Part shown: positions 10,275 to 22,200 of the stretch, piece by piece | Numbering within the stretch: position 1 is the stretch's first letter | Layout of the letters: each line of letters opens with the position of its first letter | From: Acanthaster planci | Taxonomy: Eukaryota; Echinodermata; Asteroidea; Valvatida; Acanthasteridae | DNA length: 64,000 bases | Direction: 5' to 3' | Assembly (NCBI RefSeq): GCF_001949145.1 | Contig: NW_019091580.1 | Span: 112,998-176,997, forward strand | Position numbers and translations under genes: made by a program | The notes under the pieces: generated by a model | The model's database searches: none | What the model saw: only the letters and a program-made list of their open reading frames with translations | Told to the model about the DNA's origin: nothing

Positions 10275-13200
10275 CTAATACAAAGTAAATATTAGTGAAA
10301 AGACGTATAAAACAACAAACTCTTGATTTTGAAACACAGTGATTCTTCAAAAATGGGCCCTTGGTTTGTGCATTCATTCATGCTCTGAAACTATTTTCTG
10401 TGCCAACCCTTTACAGATTCCACTTTGCCATTGTTTGGGGTAAATGCGCTAATCCATATGCTGTCTTGAGGTCTCTGGTATATGTAATCGGTCTGATAAT
10501 TGGGATGGATCACTGTAAGAAAATAGACAAATTATGTTTTCCACACAATTGTCAGTGAGCAAGGGAAACTGAAGTCAGGTGCAAACATGGAAAACAAATG
10601 CTCCAGTAGATCTTAAACGTAATTGCTCATGCTTTGTTTACTTTCCTACGGATGGCGTCCCACCTCACTGCTACAGGAACATGTACACAAAGTGTGACAT
10701 CATACAAGTCTAGTTGAAATGGTTGTTCTGTAGTGAAGCCTTTGATGAGGAATGGAAATGAGTGCAAGCGGAAAGTCATTTTCAGAGTTAGCCCTTCCAT
10801 GGGTGGAAAGATATGGTAGATTGCGGGCATTTTACAGTGAAATAAGAGTCTTTATTACAAATGACTAGAAATGAAGGCAAATGGTATTTGGAAGTGGTGC
10901 AGAAACTACGGGTAGGTTGGAATGAAAAAAAAAACCTTGAAAAATAACACCACTCTCTTTCTCTGTTGGGCTTAACCCCTCAGCACCGGGGAGCCCAGTG
11001 CTGGAGCCGCTGGCAGTATATACATGGCAAAGGGGCCTGAAATCGGATAAAAGGAACTGGGCCTTTTAACAAAAGACCTAGCTCAGAACAGCACAGAGTG
11101 CTGGCATTAATGGAGGTAATCAGTCATTGTTTTGAAACAGCATATCACTGTTTGCGGCTTTCAGCGCCCATGGATTATCAGAGGGGACAAAAGTGCTCCA
11201 GCACTCCAGCAATGAACAATATAATACCACTGCATGCTAATCTGGCCGCATCTGTAAAGACACCAATGCCATTCAGCAATGCACTGGGCCGATTTCGGAA
11301 ACAAAGGAAATTACACAACACTGCCCAACTGTGGGCTCTCTTATTGGGTGGCAGACCTGGCTGCAATACCTGGGTATCAATGAAGGTTACCTGTCACATT
11401 ATAGTAGCCATCAGACAGTCATTTGTGTGGGTGTAAGTGTCCAGTAAATGAGGTTATGAATTTTCGGAAGAATTTTGAAAACAGAAATCATGAAAAATCA
11501 ATCAGCAAGTCATCCCACAGGTGCAAACTCCACTCGGCAGGAAGTGGTTAATCAAGTTCACGTTCATTTTTGGGGTGGGGGCTGTGCTGGTGAATTGAGA
11601 AAATTTTCGAGACAGTAGGCGAACCATGCTGGAATCGGGTAGAATCATAGCAGCACCGTGCAGTACTCTGACCCATTTGTCTGCAGCACATCAATGGCCC
11701 ACTGTTGGCCGCATGCCAATTGTGACTCCTTAACATGTTGAGCATTTGGGTCCTACATTGTGAGAGATGATAAATACACTAGAGTTTTCCCATCTGCCAA
11801 ATTCCTTGCAATGAAATTTCTTGTCGTTAATTACCCTCTATTTCTTATTGGAAACTCAATTGTAACATCTGAAGGATCAACACCGATTAGAAACTCCTTC
11901 CGTGGAGTGTTTATTTCTTCTTCCAAAAAGTCTTCCGCCTGACCAATGTCGCATTTTAATCTTCAAGATCAAAGCAAACTGTGGTGGAAAAAATAGGCCT
12001 ACTTCATCACATATTACAAAAATTTGCTAACCTAAACAATGCAGCCCTTAGCCCGACATTAATTCTTCCTTTACCAAAACTCAAAATGCAAATAACTGTC
12101 GAAGCATCTGAAAATTCCCATTAGCCAGCTTTTAAAAAATTCCCCAAATCCCACAAACCTTGGCAGTGTAAACTCCCATAAAATCAGTGATACGAAGTTA
12201 TTTAAAGTCAAACATTTCCGGGGTTTGCCAACTTAACTTGCTGGCAAGATCGGCAATGGCATCAGAACAGGAGGAGATCAGTGCTCATGCATGTTTCTAA
12301 TAGTACTGCATGCATCGAGATGAGTAATAGTCCTGAATGCATCGACCGCTCTCCACTGGTGCACGGACATGTGGCTGTGGGCAGACTGCAAGCATTTCTT
12401 TGCGGATGCTTCATGTTCAAATCTGTGAGATATGCACTATTTGCTCTACCAAACAGAAATCTTTGACTACTTTCATCCCTCATTTCTGCCATAAAGGAAA
12501 GAAATTCTACTCAACCTGTTGAGTGAATTGGAGGTCAAATGAGCATTCTCAAAGGAACAAAGTAGCTTTAGATTTGTTCAACAGCGAACAGGCACAAATG
12601 CTGCGAATATGTGGCACGCGAGCAGTCCAACTTTTGATGAAATTTACAATCAAAAGATTGAGAAAACTATAATAGTTCAACGGAAAAATTGAAAGTCGGC
12701 GGGCTACGTAGATTGATAATCTTTTCCCATAAATGGTGTGCTTCCACGAAGTTCAATTTCCAATTTAAAAATCTGTAATGATAATGAATCTTTTATGTTT
12801 CCGATGCAATAAAAGGGGATAATTTTTAATGAAACGTGTTTAGGAAACAACTTACAAGTGCATTGTGCAAGTAATCTCCGGCATGCTGAACATGGCATTT
12901 GCACATGTAAAAATTGAAATCAATTCCGAGTGGAATCGCAATTCCTGGACAGAATCGGAATTGATTTCCAAAAATGCCAGAATCACCCAACAATACAAGA
13001 TAGGCTTAATCATTCGAGGGCAAGGTATTCAATTTTTTTCAGGTTTGCTTTTAATAATCCAGGTTCAGAAAATTCACATTCTTTCCTCTTTGGCATCAGG
13101 TATGCCATCATGGCAACATGCAGAAAATCTAACACCACCACATGAATGCAGAAAATCTAACACCACCACATGCACCACTTTGTTACACATTAGTATAACT

Positions 13201-16200
13201 AGTGCAAAAAGAGGATGATTAATACAGTGAATGTGAGCAAACAAGATGCAGTTAAAGCTTACTGTGTTCTACATTAAAATCGTTAGTTTTCAGATGAAAA
13301 AACCCAACAGCAATCATGCTCCTGTTTTTTTTTTTTTTTTATAGCAAGTTTTTGCATTTCCACTCCGCAATGGCAAAATGAGACTGAGAACAGAAAGGTT
13401 GGATCGACAGAAAATAGACTCTCACATGAGCTGGCTACACGTTGGGACCGGTGGGGGTGGCAAACACACGGAGCTTGAAGTTGTTGTTAAGGTTACGCAG
13501 GAATTTACAGCCCTTCCGAATGCTGGCCAGAAGGACAACAATTGTGAGCAAGGACAGGACCAACAACCACTGGAAAGCCCGGCCACTGGCCGAGAAAGTT
13601 AAAAAGCCTGCAAAAGATTGACACAAAATGCGTGTAATTGTCACGATAAATTCTTTTGTCACGATAAATTCTTTGCCATCTCTACCCTTTCCCATTTTCC
13701 CTTCTACCCTTTAAGAAAGTGTTAAATTGCAGAGAATAGGAACAGTTCACGATAGCGTGCACCGCAAAAATTAATCAAATCAAGTAAAAAATCTAACCAA
13801 AATCAGGTTCCAAATCGATGGTTGATACCAATTACATACACTGGATATTTTTGGTGAGCTGTAAATACAAATTTCTGTCTGTCAGGCCATTCGACCACCT
13901 GTCTGCTATTGAAGTTTTTGCTTGTGGGTGTTAATATGGGTAACAGTATGCCTAAATTGTACTTGTTTCTTTCAATCTTGAGTTTTGTTAGTATCAGAAC
14001 TTTATAATGTGGGATTACAGAAATTGAACTCCCAAATGTTAAAGTTGATTGCTACATGTAAAAACTGTACCCCGATTTGTACTGAATGCACACATGTACA
14101 ATGCACGTAGGTCTGTGTGCAATGATGGGGTTGGGGGAAGAGAGGAAAATACATGAGATGATGGGGTACGGGTGGAGTGGAAGATGCATGGGATGATGAG
14201 GTGAAGGGCTGGAGTGGAAAATTGATGAGATGAGGGGCTAAAGTGGAAGATGAGTGGTGAAATGGGAGTGTAATAGGAGATGGATGGGACAAGATGGGAG
14301 GGGGGTGGAGTAGGAGATGAATGGGATGATGAGATGGAAGGGAGTGGAGGAGGTGGGTGGTTTGATGGTATGGGGGTGGAGTAACAGATGGATGGGATGA
14401 TGAGATGGNNNNNNNNNNNNNNNNNNNNNNNNNNNNNNNNNNNNNNNNNNNNNNNNNNNNNNNNNNNNNNNNNNNNNNNNNNNNNNNNNNNNNNNNNNNN
14501 NNNNNNNNNNNNNNNNNNNNNNNNNNNNNNNNNNNNNNNNNNNNNNNNNNNNNNNNNNNNNNNNNNNNNNNNNNNNNNNNNNNNNNNNNNNNNNNNNNNN
14601 NNNNNNNNNNNNNNNNNNNNNNNNNNNNNNNNNNNNNNNNNNNNNNNNNNNNNNNNNNNNNNNNNNNNNNNNNNNNNNNNNNNNNNNNNNNNNNNNNNNN
14701 NNNNNNNNNNNNNNNNNNNNNNNNNNNNNNNNNNNNNNNNNNNNNNNNNNNNNNNNNNNNNNNNNNNNNNNNNNNNNNNNNNNNNNNNNNNNNNNNNNNN
14801 NNNNNNNNNNNNNNNNNNNNNNNNNNNNNNNNNNNNNNNNNNNNNNNNNNNNNNNNNNNNNNNNNNNNNNNNNNNNNNNNNNNNNNNNNNNNNNNNNNNN
14901 NNNNNNNNNNNNNNNNNNNNNNNNNNNNNNNGAGATGGATGGGATGATGAGATGGAAGGGAGTAGAGGAGGTGGGTGGTTTGTTGGTATGGGGGTGGATA
15001 GGAGATGAATGGGATGATGAGATGGAAGGGGGTGGAGGAAATGGGTGGGTTGATAGTATGGAGGTGGAGTAAGAGATGGATGGGATGATGAGATGGAAGG
15101 GGGTGGAGGAGATTGGTGGGTGGGTTACGTACGAGAAAAATCAACTAAAATAAACACATAAAATGTGCTTAAATTCTTTAAATTAATAACTTCCAAATAT
15201 GGATCCAATTAGTGTTGCTCTTTAACTAGACTGTATTTCAATGTATACATGCTTGAAGCCAAGCCTTTTGAAGCATGCTTTAATTGACCTGACAGATACA
15301 TTAATACAATCGTAGTTTTATAAAAGGCTTGCGGATAAGTATGGACTTGGATGTTAAGGCTAATACTCATGTCAGTAATTCACATTGAAATGAGTACATT
15401 AGTTAAAGAAAACATATTTTCCAGCTCGTTTAAACAAAGCAAACAATCTGTACCTGCAATAATGATCATTTACTTCATTCCAAGGGCTACACGCAACACT
15501 TTATGAACTGATATTTCATGTTCATTTCCATAATTATATCAGTTAGGCAATTTATTTTGATGGACACAGAATTATAAAAATATTTTAATTAAAACTGAGA
15601 GGGAGAAATCTCAAACATCACATGGCTGCGGTAACGTATCTGGCAATCAGCATAAAGCATTTACGTGCAGCGAGTAGCGGGCAGCAACAAAACAAAGCAG
15701 CAAACAGCACTATCAGCCAGACAACATGAATTCCAATAACTGTTAAAGTTTCAAAAATGCATCCTAGTAATATTAACGTTCAAGTTTATACGAAGTGCCA
15801 ATGCTGTATAATGCTAACAAACGCTAACAATTTAAATACAAGGCATATCTTCACAACTGCAAGCAACAGAGTTACTAGCAATCGGCATACTGCATGTATG
15901 ATAAAATGCCGATTAGTGATACCCTCACCTGTCTTGTTGACAGGAAATATAACACTAAACCCGAAAGTCTTCGGATGTACCATTAAAACGTCATGTATCT
16001 GGCGAAAACACTGAAAGCATGTTATAGTCATCAGCATTACTGCCAAATATTACGTATCATGCAATATTTACTTGCACCCGTAATGTTGACTAGAGTTGTG
16101 GAACATGCCATTTGAATTAAGATCATGTCTATTTTACGTCTTTCTCTCACCAGATCCATTATTTGAAGAATTGTCTCTTTCTTTATCTCAAAGAATCTCT

Positions 16201-19200
16201 CTGATTTTCCAACTGGCTCGGGGTTGGTACTTTAATAAGAACGTCTTGAAACGGAACCCATATTTCATCTGAAGGATGGGGCCATTAAACTTACAACCTT
16301 GTTACCACGAAAGTTATCTTTGTATCTTGATCTTCTTCATCAACCTCCCAAACCTGCCTATGTACCAGTCATTCAACTACATTGCAGCGACATGGTAATC
16401 AATAGCTGGCATGATCACACCGTTCCGCACTTGGCTCTCCTGCTGACTTGGTTGGAACGAAGTAGCATCGGTATTGGCTATTACTTCGATAGGTTCGGTC
16501 ATCTTCAGGTTTAGAGTTTGTTTCACCCATCCGTTACACCTTTCAGACGCTTCAAGACATTGGTCACAATAACATGAAACACTCCTTGTAAGCAGATGTG
16601 TTGTGTCGACGGCAATCACGGCATGTGTCTTCATTGTCCCAGGGATATGTTGGCAGTCCAGTGTAGGTAACGATCAAGATGCCTTGTTGTACTCCTTAGA
16701 ATACATTATGTACATGTATGTAATTTCCTCCTCATGCGAAGATGCCCATGAGAAGAAATCATCCGCATCTTGAATGACAACCTTCCCTTGCTTTTCAGCT
16801 GCCTGACATTTCACAGTGCCGCTGATGCTGTCACACACACTTTTACCGTGACTACATTCAAAGTAGTTCCAGCAAGCGTTTACGCCCAACAGGTCATTTT
16901 GCCAACAGATCATGTTAAATATGAAGCAATTGCGGTACTGAGAAGAGGAGCTGTCGGTTCAGTAATGGATGGTTTCCAAGTTAGGGACCTGAGCTTTGAG
17001 AATGAGGAACCAATTTGTTGACAACAGTGATGACAGCCTTTGCACTATGGTCCCAAAGGTCAAACACAAATGCAAAGTGCTTGTGCTGCATCTGACCATC
17101 GGCATGGTTGTAGTATGCCTATTCGGGATGTAGGGTTACACTGGTGCTATTCCAGTGGGTGCTCTGGATTTCTTCAGCATTTTGGCATGTGAAATTTTCA
17201 GAAAAGTCCATCTGAACTAAAGGATGATTTGCAGGTAGGCACTTTTTCAAATCTGCCAGTGCCGTGTGTTGCTGATGAACTCTCTTGACATGAGCTAGAA
17301 AGGCACAGTAATCGCGTTTCATTGTCTCAATAAATTCTGCTCGACTTTTTTGCACCTTCACAACTTGTGTCTTTTTCATCTCGTTTATTTCGACCTTTTA
17401 CCAGGCCTCATACTCCACTACATCTTCATAGATCTTTGGTAGCAGCTCCTTCATTTGGTCCTCCGTTAGTTTTACAGACTGTTTCAGGGTTTGCTTGCAC
17501 GTTAATTCCCATGGATCGCAAATAGCTGATTTTTAATGCCATATTTTGATGAGTGATGCATAAGCATGTACTTCTGGAGAGCAACAATGTAAGTTTGACA
17601 TACACTGGTCTCATTTTGCAGAACTGAGAGAAGGAGAGATGAATATCTTCATTTTTCACTACAAAACTCTGTGTGCAAATTACTGAGGTAGTCATTCAGG
17701 ATGCGTGCCTGTGTTTTCTCGTTCCCTTGCTTTATAGCATCTCATTTGCTAGGCATACATCGGCTGACATCATCTTTCTTGTAGAAGGACACGACTCTGT
17801 TGAATAGCAATGTCCATGACCGTCGTCCAATGATTTTAAAGGAGCATCTCCTGATGCCAGCACCTTTGTGAAGTGCACTAAAGAATCCGTACTTCTTCAC
17901 AACTCTTCCCGAAACCAACTTTATGAACTCCCTCTGTTTATCTTGAACACCTGCTTTTCTATCAGTCTCCTTAATTTGAGACAAAAGTATGTTTGCAAGC
18001 TCTTTTTTTTTTCCGAATTGATGTTGGAAAGGCAATCTCAGCAGTAGTTTTGGTTTTAGGTGTCATTTCCGAAATGGGCTCACTAGCAGACGGGACATGT
18101 CTTGTCGTACGAGCGAGTCTCTCGTTTCGTTTTTGAACTGTTTTCAAGCACCTTTTCAGTTGCCTATTCTGGTGGGACAACTTGGTCACCTTAGTGTTGG
18201 CTTTTCTTAAGGCTTTCAATCTTTTCTTGCCTGTTGTGTTTCTTTGTGGAAAGTTAAATCGCACAAGTAGTGGTGTTGAGGTTCTGGTTGAGCGCGATGT
18301 GCTTGGCTGAGTGTCAACTAAACTGGAAACTTCTACTGACTGAATCTCATTGTCAGGGGGAGGTTTTGCCACATTTTGTCCGTTTATATTTTTCTTCCTT
18401 TCTTTGTACTTTTGACAGTGTATTTTGCTTTGTTGTTGCCTCTTCTTCAAATCTTTTCTACTCAGCAGCAGGAAGACAATAATGAGATAGCAGTCGTCAT
18501 TCTCTTTCCAAGAATGTTGGGTCATTTCTTTTCTTTTCTTTCTTTCTCGGTACTCTCTCTGTATCTCAGCCCATGTTTTCCCAATTTTTCTAAAAAAGAC
18601 GAGAAATGCCGAAAACCAACATTTCAATTGAATCGGCTGCATGATGAAACAATGAATTCATGGACGACTAGTGATCATGTTTCTAAATTATGAGTAAAGC
18701 AGCATAGACGAAAAAGAGATAAAAATATGATCCTAGTGTACATAGTGTCCTACAATGTCCCAGTCCCCCCCCATCAATCGCCCATACCTCTCCAAACCAT
18801 CACTGAAGCATCTCTATTGGCCAGAGGTATCTGCATGAACGATACATTTAAATGTACTTTCCATATTCCACATGTAAATGTAGCTCAAAGACACATATTG
18901 AAACAGATACGTTACTGAGTTGATCAGATATTTTACCAAACTTAACTCAGCTATTCAACTTAACCAGTTGTGATTTTCAGTCATCAAGATTTCTCACTGA
19001 ATAAAACTCCTTTTTTTCTAAAATTCTGATCAACAGATTCCACAAAGTAATGATACTATGACAATAAACACTGTGTAATGTTACTCACCGCAAGCTCACA
19101 ACTCTCCATGAGAATTTGAACACTGAAATTGGCAGTCAGATCACCTCTAAAACATAGCACCCTGGTGTGTTGTGTGTTAAAATGTATAAACATGTGTAGA

Positions 19201-22200
19201 CAGTGCAGGTATTTATCACGTGTCTCGTTTCCATGCACGTCAGCATACAATTTATACATGTACGTAAATATGTAACAGGTAATGTATCTGATGTAACGTA
19301 TATGGGTGGCATCTATTATTAAAAAATGCTCATCTTGAAAACCTGCGTAACCATATCTACACATCACGTGCATTAAACAATCATCAACCAGCACAGCCTT
19401 CGCTAGTAGGCTGTACAAGGTCTGCTAATGTTACGTTTCTCTAGAGAATACAGTTACATAGGAAACGTGTCTGGTGCGGAACATACATAACACATGGCTT
19501 TTTATAAGTTGTTAGTTCTGTATTTCCTTTAAGCCAAATCCATTTACATCTATGTGGTACGAATAATTTCATTTCTGGTCGGCATGATGTTTTAATGTCT
19601 TCAGTAGAAATTTAACTACCAGCTGTGAAGATTTTTATCGTTGATTAAAAATGGTAACGTATCTGATAATGAAATTGGCGACGTGCTTTTAGTGAGCTCA
19701 AGTAATATTCATGCACCATTTTCCCCCGATTTGCATTTATACATAAATGGCACTTTCTGGGTTAATAATATAGAAGGGTAATAACCAATGGGGGCACGAT
19801 GAAAGAACGAACGGGGGTTCTACATGACAACTCTGGCTGGCAACATGGGGAAATCACATAAAGTACCAACTTTTGGTCACAATGTCAAAACTTTTCAAAG
19901 TGTACAGACCCTCATGTCCAATGGCTTTTCAAACAAAACAAATTTACAAATGCAAGTGTTAAAGACAACTTTTCAACTTTTGAACACTTCAGCGGAGAAT
20001 GGCCCTGTTTGATAGTATGGGGGTGAAGTAGGAGATGGATGGGGTGATGAGATGAGGGGGGGAGGAGATGGGTGGGATGATGGTACAGGGGCAGACTGGT
20101 AGATGAATGGGATGATATTAAGATGGGGGCACCTTGGAAAATGGGTGGGACGATGGTATTTGGGGCAGAGTAGAGGATGAATGGGATGAGGTGGATTAGA
20201 AAATGGATGAGATGATGGAATGACGCAGACTAGGATATTTGATGGGATGGGGAAGTAGGAGATAAAATGGATGACAGAGTGTACAAGACCTGTGATGTAG
20301 CAAGTATAACTAGTGGTATGGTGGGGCTAAAGAGTGTCAGAGTTACAAAAATGAAGTTAGGGTAAGAAAAGTCATACAAATCTTACACAAATGACTCACA
20401 AAGGCTACCTGTAAAGTCCGCCAAAATACTTCACTGTTGCTAATACACAGTATTTACTGAGCTGAATCTTCATAAGGATTATTCTTCGGTACCCTTCTAT
20501 GAATAGAATTTGAGTAGTTCTTTATCCTCAAAGGAGCATAATGTGTAAATGACAAATGATGGACTGCACCTTTCAAAATGAATATAATGAAAAGGAGAGC
20601 GTTTGTTGTATATGTTGTTGGTTTTTTTTTTTTACACCAATATTCTTGAAGTAAATATTTAGAGAAAGTGATAATTTGATCTTGTTGATGCTGTCAATGA
20701 ATTTTTTGAGTACCCACAGACCTACATACCTGTGTTCCATGTCTTTGGAAGGAATCCTGATCTACCATATGATGACTTCTGGGCCTTGCAGGCTGCTGAG
20801 ACGTCGGTGAGTAAAAAGCGCTGTGTAATATTGAAGAAATGATCCACAGTGCACTGCCCACTGGTACCTGGCAGTCGCAACTTTAGCGGCTCTTCTTTTG
20901 TGTTGTTTTTAAACAAAACGTCCACCGTGTAAGATCTATTGGGGTAGAACACATGACAACATAATGCAGTGTGAAACAAAGGTATGCGATGCACAAACAC
21001 AGACACCAGCCAAGTTGTAGATGCATCAGTCATGAGTCATATCACTAGTTGGTCAGAAGTCTGGTTAGAAGCAGCCCAAAATAAGCAGTAACAAAAGAAT
21101 GACACTGTCAGGGTTCGTCTTCGTAGCTTATAACTTGATTTGATACAGGATGACGTGTATAAATCAAGATGTCTCTGTGCAGTTTCCACAATTATACAGT
21201 AGATGGCAGCTGGTAGATCATGAGTGCAAGACAGACTATATGTGCATGTACATGTACTTCTTACAACACTTTCCTATAATAGCGTCTAAAGGATTACTTC
21301 AGAAACAAAGTTAGTCAGCAGCTTGTTTTAAACTGCCAGTTTCCTCTCCAACATTAGTGTGGGCCAGGTCTCCCTGTGATACTTACCCCTGCTTAGCCTA
21401 CATATACAAATTTCCTATGTGCCTATTAAAATTTGCTGAAAAGACTTGATTATGCACACTGCCCCTTGACTTTCCACAATGCACTGCGATGTTTGTCCTT
21501 CTTTTTGAAGCAGTGAAATTTAAACCACTGGAGCCAAAGTGGGGAAGGGCAGGTGGGAGCGGCTGGGCAGGGGTAAGTATCACTAGGAGACCTGACCCAC
21601 ACTAATGTGGGAGAGGAGTCTCTTGCGTTCACTTACCCCTGCCCAGCCTACATACCCAGAGTGGCACTTTACCCTGGAGGTGGGTCAGTGACGGGAGTGT
21701 AGTTATTAATAGAACATAGGTGGGCGTCACCCCAGCGAACACTCAGCGGAAGAAAAAATCCTTAGGTTGAAGAATCCACTGTCCATCCAAGAACAGTGCT
21801 GGACATTGTCCAGACCGCCACAGGCTGTTACGTTCTACAGAACATCCTTCAAGTAGCCTCGGTGAAGTTGGAGGGAGATCTCCAGCAAGCCACCTGGCAG
21901 ATTTCCGCTAGAGGAGCTCCTCTGAAGTATGACCAGGATGCAGAGGCGGCCTGATCATCGTGGGCTCTGATGTGAGATCTGGTCGTCTCGTCATGTTGTG
22001 CCAGCCAGTCTCGGTTTGCAAAGACAACGGCCGAGACCATCCATCGGGCAATAGTGTCCTTTGATGCCTGGGTGTCGTAGTGATGAAGAACCGGGATTCT
22101 CGGCGACGCTTGGTCCTCGCAAGATACCACTTAAGAGTCCGAACCGGACACCATCTCTTGTCAGAGTCATCTCCCGAAAGTGTCAGGAACGAATATGTCT

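Larger units (their letters stand above)
13608..20729 (-). other. Intron 9 of the acid phosphatase gene (10a form)
   Basis: Phase 1 intron of 7.1 kb, or 10.5 kb when spliced to 10b. It carries the minisatellite at 14150-15130, the transposase-like relic at 16377-18642 and a second minisatellite patch at 20009-20285. The remainder (13.61-14.15, 15.13-16.37 and 18.65-20.0 kb) shows no recognisable feature. Confidence 0.8.

Noticed and set aside
14002-15144. 380-codon open frame on minus (and 206- and 180-codon frames on plus)
   Set aside because: They cross the N gap and a G-rich minisatellite; the apparent length comes from Ns and repeat periodicity.
20722-21033. Reading the exon 9 open frame as a single 103-codon protein
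   Set aside because: Its first part lies upstream of a clear acceptor, and its last codons run through a GTATGT donor; only 20935-20730 fits the gene.
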